From Candidatus Saccharimonadota bacterium (GTDB lineage Bacteria; Patescibacteriota; Saccharimonadia; Saccharimonadales; Saccharimonadaceae), in the NCBI GenBank assembly GCA_017556795.1, contig JAFYLZ010000004.1:124001-188000 (forward strand): a DNA stretch of 64,000 nt, read 5' to 3'. Shown here piece after piece: positions 1 to 8,276 of this stretch; position 1 is the stretch's first letter; every line of letters begins with the position of its first letter. The translations under genes and the position numbers were made by a program. The notes under the pieces are model-generated. The model saw nothing but the letters and a program-made list of their open reading frames with translations. It searched no databases and was not told where the DNA came from.

Positions 1-923
1 GCGGTTGGAGCAAGCAAAGCGACTTGTGCGCCGCCGAGAATTGCGTTGTAGGCAGCCATGGCGGCAACCATGGTTTTGCCAGAGCCGACATCGCCTTGGA
101 GCAGGCGGTTCATCGGCGTAGTCTTGTCCATATCTTTGAAGATTTCCCAAGCTGCGCCGCGTTGTGCGTTAGTGAGTTTGAATGGTAAGTCGCTGACGAA
201 CTTTTCGATCTTTTTGTTGTACGGGATTGCTAATGATTCGAGCTTGTCGTTCTCGGAGCGGTTTAATTTGGCGGCGAGAATTAACTCGAATAACTCTTCG
301 TAAGCGAGGTAGTCGCGGGCTTCTTTGATGGATTTTTCGGACTTTGGGAAATGAATTTTGAAAAGCGACTCCCTTCTTTTGCCGGCTGGCACGGTAGGGA
401 GAAAATCTGGAATTTCGGCGAAGCGGTCGCGCGAATTATTAATGAGACGTTTAAAGCCGGTGGATTTAACTTTGCCGTGTGCTACATAAATTGGCGCGAG
501 TCCGGCGGAACGTTCGATCTCGTCGGCTTCGGCGGCGGATGGCGACATTAAACAAAAGCGGCCGTTTCTAAGCTCAAAATTGCCAGTAAAATAATACTCT
601 TTATCAGGCTTGAATTGATTGACGCGGTAGGCTTGGTTGAACCAAACGGCTTTAACGAAACCGGTGTCGTCACGAATTACGCCTTCCGTTACGGTGAGGC
701 GGCGGAATTTGGCGAAACGAGAAACGGCGGCAGTGACGCGGCCTTTAATAACGACTTTGCCTGGTTGCATAGCGGCAATGGTGGTTGGAGCGGAAAAATT
801 TTCGTAATCTTTTGGTAAATTATAGAAAAAGTCGCGCACGGTTTTGATGCCGGCTTTTTTTAAAATCTCAGCAGTTTTCGGGCCGATGCCTTTGAGACTC
901 TCGACCGACTCCTCTAAATTCAT
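1..923 (-). CDS. recG: ATP-dependent DNA helicase RecG, N-terminal part (cut by window edge)
   Basis: RecG remodels stalled replication forks and branched DNA. The first 307 residues are visible; the rest lies left of the window. The protein starts MNLEESVESLKGIGPKTAEI, a helix-hairpin-helix-like opening, followed by the OB-fold wedge region and LLQGDVGSGKT, the Walker A loop near residue 297. Family members are about 680-700 residues, so over half is missing. A TATAAT box (930-935, minus strand) ends 6 nt before the ATG with no Shine-Dalgarno, predicting a leaderless mRNA. The motif order is diagnostic; PriA would have a different N-terminus. Confidence 0.93.
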   Translation of the reverse strand, partial: MNLEESVESLKGIGPKTAEILKKAGIKTVRDFFYNLPKDYENFSAPTTIAAMQPGKVVIKGRVTAAVSRFAKFRRLTVTEGVIRDDTGFVKAVWFNQAYRVNQFKPDKEYYFTGNFELRNGRFCLMSPSAAEADEIERSAGLAPIYVAHGKVKSTGFKRLINNSRDRFAEIPDFLPTVPAGKRRESLFKIHFPKSEKSIKEARDYLAYEELFELILAAKLNRSENDKLESLAIPYNKKIEKFVSDLPFKLTNAQRGAAWEIFKDMDKTTPMNRLLQGDVGSGKTMVAAMAAYNAILGGAQVALLAPT

Positions 924-941
924 AAGACTATTATATCAAAA

Positions 942-1613
942 TTAATCAGCGCGTTTTGAATGCTCGGCGCGCCACTTGTCGACTTCGCCGTGGTTGCCGG
1001 AAAGCAAAATATCTGGCACGGTCATGCCGCGAAAGTCGTATGGCTTGGTGTACTGTGGGTATTCGAGATTGTCGCCATCCGAAAAAGATTCGATTTCGGC
1101 CGAAGTTTCGCCGCCGAGTACGCCCGGGATTAAACGGACGACAGAATCAACAATGGTGAGGGCCGGCAATTCCCCGCCAGTCAGAACGAATTTTCCGAGC
1201 GAAATTTTGTAGTCGACGATTGACAGGATGCGCTCGTCGTAACCTTCGTAATGTGGGCAAAGAATAATAAAATGTTTGGTCTCGTCGTCTTTGACGTTGG
1301 CGAATTCGCGGGCTTTTTCTTGATTCCAAATTTCACCAACTGGAGTCGGGAGAATAACTTTGGCTTCCGGGTCTTTTTCTTTGACGGACTCAATAGCGTT
1401 AAAAACCGGTTCGCAGCGTAGCAGCATGCCATCGCCACCACCGTAAGGCGTGTCGTCGACCGATTTGTGCGGACCGAGGCCAAAATCGCGTAAGTTAACA
1501 AAATCAAACTCAGCGAGACCCTTATCCTGGGCCTTCCACATCATGGAAGTATTAAGATAAGGCTCCAAAGCTTCTTTAAAAAGCGTAATGATGGTGAACT
1601 TGATTTTTGCCAT
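942..1613 (-). CDS. trmD: tRNA (guanine-N1)-methyltransferase TrmD
   Basis: TrmD methylates G37 of tRNAs next to the anticodon using SAM, which prevents frameshifting. The 223 residues hold the SPOUT trefoil-knot signatures: DDTPYGGGDGMLL near residue 54, CPHYEGYDERI near 119 and TGGELPALTIVDSVVRL near 145. The usual length is 230-255, so the C-terminal domain is slightly short. The ATG at 1613 has a TATAAT box (1621-1626) 7 nt upstream and no ribosome-binding site. It is 18 bp upstream of recG, which has its own -10 box. Identification is secure. Confidence 0.96.
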   Translation of the reverse strand: MAKIKFTIITLFKEALEPYLNTSMMWKAQDKGLAEFDFVNLRDFGLGPHKSVDDTPYGGGDGMLLRCEPVFNAIESVKEKDPEAKVILPTPVGEIWNQEKAREFANVKDDETKHFIILCPHYEGYDERILSIVDYKISLGKFVLTGGELPALTIVDSVVRLIPGVLGGETSAEIESFSDGDNLEYPQYTKPYDFRGMTVPDILLSGNHGEVDKWRAEHSKRAD

Positions 1614-1627
1614 ATATTATATTATAA

Positions 1628-1655
1628 CAAAAAATCCCCCGTTTGGGGGATTTTT
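1628..1655 (-). terminator. Intrinsic terminator after the small membrane protein gene
   Basis: AAATCCCCC-GTTT-GGGGGATTT stem followed by a U-run on the minus strand. It closes the transcript of the gene at 1668-2072 and lies right against the trmD -10 box. Confidence 0.85.
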
Positions 1656-1667
1656 CATTGTCCTAAA

Positions 1668-2072
1668 TTAGTCTTTTTTGCCTTTGCAGAAACGAATGAT
1701 AGCAATGGCTGCTTCGTAGACGAAGCGGATGAAGACTAGGTAGAAGAAGGTTTCAAAAGCTGCCCATGGTTGGCCATAGGTGGTAAGGGTTTTGAGACCA
1801 TTCATAAGGTAAGTGAAGGAAACATAGTAGAAGCAGATTCTAGCTAGGTCTTCAGCAAAGTTGCCTTTGAAGAGGAAGAAGTTTTTAACATCTTCGGCTG
1901 GTTTGCGTTTTTCAGCACCTTTTTTGAAGTAGGTGAAGAAAATAAAGAGGGCAGCCGTGACGATAGCACCTAGGACAATGGTGCAGATCTGCCAGCTGGT
2001 CTCTGGGTTAAAAGTGTTGCTGTTGGCAGCGGTGAGTTGGTTCCCAAGACTATACAAATCTGAGAGATTCAT
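1668..2072 (-). CDS. Small integral membrane protein of unknown function
   Basis: 134 residues, unrecognised. Three hydrophobic segments are visible: about 28-50 (ICTIVLGAIVTAALFIFF), about 78-95 (ARICFYYVSFTYLMNG) and about 105-125 (FETFFYLVFIRFVYEAAIAI). A KKGAEKRKP stretch between the first two suggests a short charged cytoplasmic loop, and the tail is basic (CKGKKD). A Shine-Dalgarno AAGGAG lies 8 nt before the ATG and the gene ends in its own terminator. It is divergent from rarA. The layout resembles DUF4282-type proteins, but I would not assign it. Confidence 0.8.
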   Translation of the reverse strand: MNLSDLYSLGNQLTAANSNTFNPETSWQICTIVLGAIVTAALFIFFTYFKKGAEKRKPAEDVKNFFLFKGNFAEDLARICFYYVSFTYLMNGLKTLTTYGQPWAAFETFFYLVFIRFVYEAAIAIIRFCKGKKD

Positions 2073-2162
2073 TTTATAACTCCTTTAATTATTATTAATT
2101 TAAATATAACATAAATATTTTTTTTGTGTGACTTTTTATGTTTTTTTATATATAATCTGGGT

Positions 2163-3383
2163 ATGAATAGAGTACCACTGGCGGAGCGTATGCGTCCGCG
2201 CAAATTGGACGAGGTGGTGGGCCAAGAAAACATCATTGGTGATGGCAAAATTTTGACAGAGATCGTCCGTTTGAAGGAGCCGGTCAACTTGATTTTTTGG
2301 GGTCCTCCGGGCACTGGCAAAACTACTTTGGCTCGTATTTTGGCGCACGAATTCGAGGCAGATTTTGTTGAAATTTCGGCTGTGACTTCTGGAAAAAAAG
2401 ATATTGAAGAAGTGATTCAGCGTGCTAAAACTAACTGGAATTTGAAGATTCGTACCGTGCTGTTCGTGGATGAAATTCACCGCTTTAACAAAGCGCAACA
2501 AGATGCGTTTTTGCCGCACGTTGAGTCTGGGCTGATTACTTTGATTGGTGCAACTACTGAGAATCCGTCGTTTGAAGTGATCTCACCTTTGCTTTCTCGC
2601 TCGCGCGTAGTCGTGGTGTCGCCGCTTTCAAAGGATGCGATTTTGACCGTGCTCGAGCGCGCAGCAAAAAGTGAAGGCTTAAAGATTGTCAAGAAAATGA
2701 CCAAAACCGCGGGTCGCAAAATTACCGAGGACGCCCTGGATTATTTGGCGGAGCTTTCGGGCGGCGATGCGCGTTCGGCGCTTGGCGATTTGGAGCTTTC
2801 ACTTTCCCTGTCTGACAAAATTGATCGCGACGTAGTTAAAGAAGCGGCTGGCCGCAAACTACCTGGATATGATAAGAAAGGCGACAACCATTACGACACT
2901 ATTTCGGCATTTATTAAATCAATGCGCGGTTCCGATGTGGACGCGGCTTTGTATTATTTGGCGCGCATGGTGGAGGCCGGCGAGGATCCAAAATTTATTG
3001 CTCGCCGCATGGTGATTTTCGCTTCAGAAGATATTGGTTTGGCTGGTAACGGCGCCTTGAGTCTTGCAACTGCCTGTTTCCAGGCCGTGGAACGTGTGGG
3101 TATGCCGGAGGCTGGTTTGATTTTGGCGCATACTGTAATTGCGCTCGCTAAGTCCAAGAAGAATCGCGATTCTGCCAATGCTTGGTATAAGGCGCAAGAT
3201 TTGGCACGCAAAACTATGGGTGAACCGGTGCCGGTTTGGCTACGCAACGCGCCGACCAAATTGATGAAAGATTTAGGCTATGGCAAAGGGCAAAAATGGG
3301 AGTCTGGGTTCCATCTTGATAAAAACTATTTGCCGGATTCGATTAAGAACGAAAAAATCTTTGTTAGTAAGACTACGAATTAG
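2163..3383 (+). CDS. rarA: Replication-associated recombination protein RarA (MgsA/WRNIP1 family AAA+ ATPase)
   Basis: A clamp-loader-like AAA+ ATPase acting at stalled forks. 406 residues from the ATG at 2163 (MNRVPLAERMRPRKLDEVVG). Walker A is GPPGTGKTTLARI, Walker B is VLFVDEIHRFNKAQQDAF, sensor 1 is GATTENPSFEV, and the C-terminal tetramerisation region follows (FIKSMRGSDVDAALYYLARM). The frame stays open upstream to a TTG, but TATAAT at 2151-2156 ends 6 nt before the chosen ATG, so the longer version would begin upstream of the likely +1. The mRNA is predicted leaderless. Confidence 0.94.
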   Translation: MNRVPLAERMRPRKLDEVVGQENIIGDGKILTEIVRLKEPVNLIFWGPPGTGKTTLARILAHEFEADFVEISAVTSGKKDIEEVIQRAKTNWNLKIRTVLFVDEIHRFNKAQQDAFLPHVESGLITLIGATTENPSFEVISPLLSRSRVVVVSPLSKDAILTVLERAAKSEGLKIVKKMTKTAGRKITEDALDYLAELSGGDARSALGDLELSLSLSDKIDRDVVKEAAGRKLPGYDKKGDNHYDTISAFIKSMRGSDVDAALYYLARMVEAGEDPKFIARRMVIFASEDIGLAGNGALSLATACFQAVERVGMPEAGLILAHTVIALAKSKKNRDSANAWYKAQDLARKTMGEPVPVWLRNAPTKLMKDLGYGKGQKWESGFHLDKNYLPDSIKNEKIFVSKTTN

Positions 3384-3396
3384 TACTTTCCAAAGC

Positions 3397-5178
3397 TTAT
3401 TGTTCTTCGATGAAGGCGCCGCTTTGGCGAGACCAGAGTCGGTAGTAGCTGCCTTTTTTCTTGAGTAATTCTTTGTGAGAGCCTTCTTCGATGATTTTGC
3501 CATCTTCCAAAACTACGATGCGATCGAGATTGGCGACGGTGGAAAGACGGTGAGCGATTACAATGGAGGTGCGGTCTTTCATGAGGTTGTTTAAAGCCTC
3601 CTGAATTAGGGCTTCGGATTCGGAGTCGAGAGCCGAAGTGGCTTCGTCTAGTACGAGGATTGGCGCGTCTTTGAGGATGGCGCGGGCGATAGCGATGCGC
3701 TGGCGTTGGCCGCCAGAAAGCTTGATGCCGCGTTCACCGACCAAGGTTTCGTAACCGTTTGGCAAATCTTTGATGAAGCCTTCGACGTTGGCGAGCCTAG
3801 ACGCGCGAATAATGGCCGAACGGCTGGCGTCTGGATTGGCGTAGGCGATGTTTTCGGCAATCGTGCGATGGAACAGAGCGGTTTCTTGTGGAACGTAGGC
3901 GATGTTTTCGCGCAAGGAATTTTGGGTGACTTCTTTGATATTTTGGCCATCGATAAAGATGCTGCCGGCGTCGACATCGGCGAAGCGAAGAAGTAGCTTG
4001 GTAAGAGTAGTTTTGCCGGAGCCAGAAATGCCAACTAGGCCAATGCGCTCGCCTGGTTTAATGGTGAGCGAGAAGTTTTTGAAGATTTTTTCTTTGGCTT
4101 CGTGGTGACGGAAAGTGATATCGTCGAATACGATTTCGCTCTTTTTGATAACTAGTTTCTTAGCATTTGGTGCATCTACGACTTCGTCTGGCATGTCGAG
4201 GATACGAATCATGTCGCGAGCATCGCCAAGGCTGCTATTGATGTTCTTAAAAATATGGGTGATGTCATAAAGATCGCCGAGCAAGGTTTGTGAATATGAC
4301 ACGATGAGTACGAGGGTTGAAACCGAAAGGCCAAACCAAATCGTGCCGGTCATTAGGAAGAATACCAAGGCGGCAGTGAGCCCCATGATGGAAACGCTAA
4401 ACAACAGGTCGCGTTTGATGGTGGCGCGCATGATTTTGTTTGAGGTGTTAAACCAGCGATTCTGGAAGTGGCGGTAGCGGCGCTGTTCGTGTTTTTCTTT
4501 GGCATAAGATTTGACGGATGTAATGTTGGAAACTGAGTCCGAAAGTTGGCCGGTCTTTTTGGCGACGTCGGCGGCTTCTTCTTCGCTGTAATCGGCGATT
4601 TTGCGGAAAGACAATGCGGAAAAAAGTGTGTAAAGCGCAACAACGCCGAGGATGATTAATGTGAATAATGGCGTGCGTTGCCAGAGAATAACAGTAACAC
4701 AGATAAGGTAAGTGAGGATTGGGATTAAGTCCCAAATCACAACATCCATGAACCTTTCAAAGGCGCTAATTAATTTGTTGGTTTGCGAAACGATTGATCC
4801 GGAAAAGCGGTCGTTGTGAAATTGCATGGATTGTTCGCAAACGGTATTGAACGCTAAGCCGTCCAGGTCGCGCATCGAGAGTAACTCCATGCGCCAGCAG
4901 CAGAAGAGCCTGAGTTTTTCGAGTACCAGACTGTTAAGAATTGCCAGTGCGAGATAAATCAAAGCTTCTGGCAACACGATGGTGAAGATTTCCTGTTCGG
5001 TGAGACCGCTAGAAACTTTATCAATAATGTCAGCAAAAACGAAGACGCTCAGCACGTTGCGGATAAAAATCACGGCTGGCGACAAAATGAAGAAGCCAAG
5101 TGATAGCCATTTGTACTTTTTTACTTCGCGCCAGTAATAATGAAGGACGCGGGATGTCATGTTATCTTTTTTCTTCAT
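3397..5178 (-). CDS. ABC exporter, fused permease and ATPase (half-transporter)
   Basis: 593 residues with an N-terminal six-helix exporter domain (to about 310) and a C-terminal ATPase. Walker A is GLVGISGSGKTTLTKLL, the signature is LSGGQRQRIAIARAI, and Walker B is ILVLDEATSALDSES with its catalytic Glu, so a homodimer with two competent sites is possible. The start is placed at MKKKDNMTSRV (5178), because a TATAAT box at 5188-5193 ends 9 nt before it; the frame runs open further upstream but lacks start signals. It is divergent from ppa. The substrate (lipid, peptide or drug) cannot be read from sequence. Confidence 0.9.
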   Translation of the reverse strand: MKKKDNMTSRVLHYYWREVKKYKWLSLGFFILSPAVIFIRNVLSVFVFADIIDKVSSGLTEQEIFTIVLPEALIYLALAILNSLVLEKLRLFCCWRMELLSMRDLDGLAFNTVCEQSMQFHNDRFSGSIVSQTNKLISAFERFMDVVIWDLIPILTYLICVTVILWQRTPLFTLIILGVVALYTLFSALSFRKIADYSEEEAADVAKKTGQLSDSVSNITSVKSYAKEKHEQRRYRHFQNRWFNTSNKIMRATIKRDLLFSVSIMGLTAALVFFLMTGTIWFGLSVSTLVLIVSYSQTLLGDLYDITHIFKNINSSLGDARDMIRILDMPDEVVDAPNAKKLVIKKSEIVFDDITFRHHEAKEKIFKNFSLTIKPGERIGLVGISGSGKTTLTKLLLRFADVDAGSIFIDGQNIKEVTQNSLRENIAYVPQETALFHRTIAENIAYANPDASRSAIIRASRLANVEGFIKDLPNGYETLVGERGIKLSGGQRQRIAIARAILKDAPILVLDEATSALDSESEALIQEALNNLMKDRTSIVIAHRLSTVANLDRIVVLEDGKIIEEGSHKELLKKKGSYYRLWSRQSGAFIEEQ

Positions 5179-5244
5179 AAAAATATTATTATATAATTCC
5201 AGGATAAATGCAAGCATTTTGGCATTTTTTATATAAAAAATAAA

Positions 5245-5278
5245 ACATGTTATAATGTAGGGTATAAAAATAACATGT
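5245..5278. promoter_or_regulatory. Inverted repeat around the ppa -10 box (possible operator)
   Basis: ACATGTTA (5245-5252) and TAACATGT (5271-5278) form a perfect 8-bp inverted repeat with an 18-nt centre. The left arm overlaps the TATAAT box (5251-5256) of the ppa promoter. A dimeric repressor could sit here. This is inferred from geometry only. Confidence 0.45.
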
Positions 5279-5292
5279 AACATGGAGAAAAC

Positions 5293-5838
5293 ATGGCAGA
5301 TTTTAATAAAGTTTTGACTCCGGGGGACTATGAAAACGGCGAGCTTAACGTTGTGATTGAAATTCCAACCGGCTCAAACCACAAGATTGAATGGGATCGT
5401 GAACACGCTTGCTTTATGCTAGACCGCGTCGAACCAGTTGCTTTTGCTAAACCATGCAACTACGGTTTTATTCCACAAACGATTGACGAAGACGGCGATG
5501 AGCTTGATGTCCTCATGATTACCGACCAACCACTTACGACTGGTATTTGGATGAAGGCTAAAATCCTTGGCGTGATGAAATTCGTCGATGGTGGCGAAGT
5601 TGACGATAAAATCATCTGTGCCCCAGAAGACGATCGCAACAACGGCGACTGTTACGGCTCACTCGAAGATTTGCCAAAGCAAACTTTGAAGCAAATTGAG
5701 TTCCACTTCAACCACTACAAAGATTTGAAGAAACCAGGCTCAACCGAGGTTAAAGGCTTCTTCGGCGTGGACGAAGCAAAAGAAGTGATTGCTGAATCTA
5801 TCAAGCGCTGGAACGAATCTGACCGCGCAAGCAAATAA
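5293..5838 (+). CDS. ppa: Inorganic pyrophosphatase (family I)
   Basis: Soluble enzyme hydrolysing PPi to two phosphates, which pulls nucleic-acid and aminoacyl-tRNA synthesis forward. 181 residues, normal for the bacterial hexameric type. The metal-binding signature DEDGDELDVL is near residue 66, and EIPTGSNHKIEWD near residue 24 and YGFIPQT near 55 are typical. TATAAT is at 5251-5256, followed by a 30-nt leader with GGAG 5 nt before the ATG, so unlike most neighbours this gene is not leaderless. A bidirectional terminator follows. Confidence 0.96.
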   Translation: MADFNKVLTPGDYENGELNVVIEIPTGSNHKIEWDREHACFMLDRVEPVAFAKPCNYGFIPQTIDEDGDELDVLMITDQPLTTGIWMKAKILGVMKFVDGGEVDDKIICAPEDDRNNGDCYGSLEDLPKQTLKQIEFHFNHYKDLKKPGSTEVKGFFGVDEAKEVIAESIKRWNESDRASK

Positions 5839-5846
5839 TTAGATAC

Positions 5847-5879
5847 AAAAAACTCCCGCATTGGTTGTGGGAGTTTTTT
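5847..5879. terminator. Bidirectional terminator between ppa and an orphan gene
   Basis: AACTCCC and GGGAGTT stem (5851-5857 with 5869-5875), with A- and T-runs on either side, serving convergent ppa (+) and the minus-strand gene ending at 5883. Confidence 0.85.
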
Positions 5880-5882
5880 GTT

Positions 5883-6554
5883 TTAGAAGAACATGGCGTT
5901 CTGCACTGTTTCTCCGAATTCGTCGGAATCCATCCATTTGTAGATGGTACTGCTCAGTCCACATCCACAGGCGTCGATGGTGCCGGTGGTGACATGCTCG
6001 TCTCCGTACTCAGCTTTCAGTCGGTGATAGCTTTCCAATTGTTCTTCGTCCAGAATCTTTTCAAAAGCTTGCTGGACGGCCTTGACGTCGATGCTAGCTT
6101 GCTCGAGTATGTCCGGTCTGTCGTAATACCGCAAGCAGTTTGCTCCGACGCATCGATCAAAGACGTCGTCGAAGTGTGCGCAATTGGCCGAAAGGAAGAT
6201 TGGATGGAGTTTCTTGATCAAGCGATCTTCTACTTCGAGCGTATCCTTTTTTATGTAACCCATAAAATAAGGAATGGCCGGTCTGAGGAGATCAAGTTTT
6301 AGTGATGGTTCCGGATCAAGTTTGTCCATTTTGACGATGGTTAGATAGTCGTCCTTGATGAAAAAGCGGGTTCTGTTTTCAGCCCAGTTCTTTCTAAACA
6401 AGGATTCTATCCTGAGCTCATACAGTATATCTCTTGGAGACTTGTTAACGGCTCTATAGATTGCGGCTGCTTCTTTGGAGACTCCCAATTTCTCGAAAGT
6501 ATCCGGTAGTTCGGTCATATCCCCGTAGGGGTACTTGGGTTCTCTGTCTATCAT
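5883..6554 (-). CDS. Orphan protein, distant paralog of the gene at 9612-10367
   Basis: 223 residues, no recognised domain, no signal peptide or membrane segment. It has an N-terminal block LPDTFEKLGVSKEAAAIY, then a charged middle with IPYFMGYIKKDTLEVEDRL, and a helical C-terminus (ERLKAEYGDEH-like, ending ETVQNAMFF). The same order occurs in the 9612-10367 product (LPSSFRDLGMKEDIAAIF; VPYLTDYIREDVHEQLERI). The gene is a stand-alone unit: TATAAT about 80 nt upstream, a U-rich leader, a strong AGGAGG 8 nt before the ATG and a terminator. Four cysteines cluster in the C-terminal half. Function unknown. Confidence 0.85.
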   Translation of the reverse strand: MIDREPKYPYGDMTELPDTFEKLGVSKEAAAIYRAVNKSPRDILYELRIESLFRKNWAENRTRFFIKDDYLTIVKMDKLDPEPSLKLDLLRPAIPYFMGYIKKDTLEVEDRLIKKLHPIFLSANCAHFDDVFDRCVGANCLRYYDRPDILEQASIDVKAVQQAFEKILDEEQLESYHRLKAEYGDEHVTTGTIDACGCGLSSTIYKWMDSDEFGETVQNAMFF

Positions 6555-6657
6555 ATAAAAGTCCTCCTAAACAAAAATTTAAAATACGTGTGCCTGTTTT
6601 TCCGTCAGAACAAAATGACCTTATTATTATAACATAAAAATAAGCAAAATACAAGTT

Positions 6658-8019
6658 TTAGAGCTCGTCGATCTTAACGCGGATTTGCTTAGCCGTGTCA
6701 CGGTCGCGGACGGTGACAGTATCGTCTTCTAGGGTGTCGAAGTCGATGACGATGCATTTTGGCGTACCGATTTCGTCTTGTTTGCGATAGCGTTTGCCGA
6801 TGTTGCCGGAGTCGTCCCAGGTGACAAAAGTATACTTAGCTTTCAAAGCGTCGTAGACGGCTTTGGCTTTTTCGACGAGTTCTGGTTTGTTCTTGAGCAG
6901 TGGCGAAACGCAGAATTTGTACGGTGCGAGAGCTTCTGGGAGCTTCAAAACAACACGCTTTTCGCCGTTGATTTCGTCTTCGGTGTAGGCGGAAGCGAGC
7001 ACGGCCAGGAAGAGACGCTCGACGCCGATTGATGGCTCGATGACGTGTGGTACAAAGGCTTCGCCGGTGTTTTTGTCGCGGTATTCCATGTTTTTGCCGG
7101 ATTCGCGAGCAATGTTTTGAAGATCAAAATCAGTGCGATAGGCAATGCCCATAAGTTCTTCTTCCCCATTCGGATAATCGAACATGACGTCGATGGTGCG
7201 CTTGGAATAGTGGGCACGGTCGGCTTCTGGAACGTCGACTTCGTGGAGTTTCTCGGCTGGAAGATTCATGGTCTCGGTGAGGAATTTGCGGTATTCACCA
7301 AGGATTTGATCAAAGTTCTCTTCCCAAGAGTCTGGGCGGACAAAATACTCAATCTCGAGCTGTGAACATTCGCGGTCGCGCAAGATAAAGTCGCGTGGCG
7401 AAATTTCGTTTCTAAAAGATTTACCGTATTGGCAAAGGCCGAATGGCAAGTTTGGATAAATAGTATCGACGACGTTTTTGTAGTTAGTAAAGATACCTTG
7501 GGCGGTTTCTGGGCGAAGGTAAGCGGTGCTGCGGCGAGCGAGTTCTTTTGAGGCTTCGTCACCGTTGGCGTCTTCTGGCATGACGGCTCCAACGTAGGTT
7601 GAGAACATCATGTTGAACTTGCGGATGTCGCTCCAGTTGGTTTTGCCGCAGTTTGGACAGGCTGGATTGATTGATTTGAATTCTTCGGTAGTGATGCTTT
7701 CAGAAAAACCATCGACGAGTTTGTCGGCGCGGAAACGAGCATGACATTCTTTACATTCGACTAGTGGATCAGCAAAGGTTGAGGTGTGGCCAGAAGCGAC
7801 CCAGGTGCGAGGATTCATCAAGATAGCGGCATCGATGCCGAACATGTTGTCGCGTTGGTCTACCCAGTAGTTCCACCAAGTGTTAGTAATGTTATTCTTG
7901 AGCATGACGCCGAGTGGGCCAAAATCCCAAGTACCGGCCATGCCGCCGTAAATATCGGAGCCTGGAAAAATGAAGCCACGACGTTTACATAAACTTACAA
8001 TGTCGTCTAAATTATTCAT
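6658..8019 (-). CDS. glyS: Glycyl-tRNA synthetase, dimeric (alpha2) type
   Basis: Charges tRNA-Gly. 453 residues, class II core with motif 1 (GIFTNYKNVV), motif 2 (FGLCQYGKSFRNEISPRDF) and motif 3 (EPSIGVERLFLAVL), then the anticodon-binding domain (residues about 350-453). The zinc-ribbon insertion is retained (CKECH and CPNCGK). The start is set at MNNLDDIVSLCKRRGF (8019): TATAAT at 8026-8031 ends 6 nt upstream, and the frame extension further upstream would run through the terminator of the preceding RNA. Leaderless mRNA is expected. Confidence 0.95.
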   Translation of the reverse strand: MNNLDDIVSLCKRRGFIFPGSDIYGGMAGTWDFGPLGVMLKNNITNTWWNYWVDQRDNMFGIDAAILMNPRTWVASGHTSTFADPLVECKECHARFRADKLVDGFSESITTEEFKSINPACPNCGKTNWSDIRKFNMMFSTYVGAVMPEDANGDEASKELARRSTAYLRPETAQGIFTNYKNVVDTIYPNLPFGLCQYGKSFRNEISPRDFILRDRECSQLEIEYFVRPDSWEENFDQILGEYRKFLTETMNLPAEKLHEVDVPEADRAHYSKRTIDVMFDYPNGEEELMGIAYRTDFDLQNIARESGKNMEYRDKNTGEAFVPHVIEPSIGVERLFLAVLASAYTEDEINGEKRVVLKLPEALAPYKFCVSPLLKNKPELVEKAKAVYDALKAKYTFVTWDDSGNIGKRYRKQDEIGTPKCIVIDFDTLEDDTVTVRDRDTAKQIRVKIDEL

Positions 8020-8041
8020 AAGATTATTATAGCATTTTATG

Positions 8042-8201
8042 ATAAAAAAAGAGACGTCTCGCGACAGGTCTCTCTTTTTGCGCTGATGCGCGCCCACCCT
8101 TGGGGCACATTGTTTTGTTTTAATCCGCTGTGTTTGTTTTTAATGTAAGTCTCCACACTCCACTAATTACTCAGTGGAACCCCTGTGAAGCGTATCAGCT
8201 T
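8042..8201 (-). ncRNA. Unassigned structured small RNA (about 160 nt) with its own promoter and terminator
   Basis: A consensus-like promoter (TTGACT at 8231-8236, 17-nt spacer, TATTAT at 8208-8213) predicts transcription from about 8201. The transcript opens with GCUGAUACGC (8199-8190), which pairs with GCGCAUCAGC (8091-8082), a 10-bp closing stem with one mismatch. Inside are a CCACU/AGUGG hairpin, an ACAUU/AAUGU pairing and a GCCC/GGGC hairpin, and then the terminator AGAGAC-loop-GUCUCU with seven Us. No open frame. Length and closed form recall 6S RNA, but I cannot match a known family. It ends just before the glyS promoter. Confidence 0.65.
8046..8075 (-). terminator. Terminator of the small RNA upstream of glyS
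   Basis: AGAGAC and GTCTCT stem (8050-8073) with a run of seven Ts on the minus strand. It separates the RNA from the glyS promoter at 8026-8031. Confidence 0.85.
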
Positions 8202-8207
8202 ATGTTT

Positions 8208-8236
8208 ATAATAAAGCATAAGCATAAAAAAGTCAA
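8208..8236 (-). promoter_or_regulatory. Promoter of the small RNA
   Basis: Minus-strand TTGACT (8236-8231), exactly 17 nt, TATTAT (8213-8208). It is one of the few promoters here with a recognisable -35 box. Confidence 0.75.
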
Positions 8237-8276
8237 GTGGGTTTTTAGGAAATATTTTTGTAATTTTTACAACAGT

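Noticed and set aside
8042-8201. T-box riboswitch for glyS (AAGGGTGGGCGCGC resembles AAGGGUGGNACCGCG)
   Set aside because: The T-box-like bases are not part of the terminator stem, as antitermination requires, the stem I elements are absent, and the RNA is terminated before the glyS promoter, which makes its own leaderless transcript.
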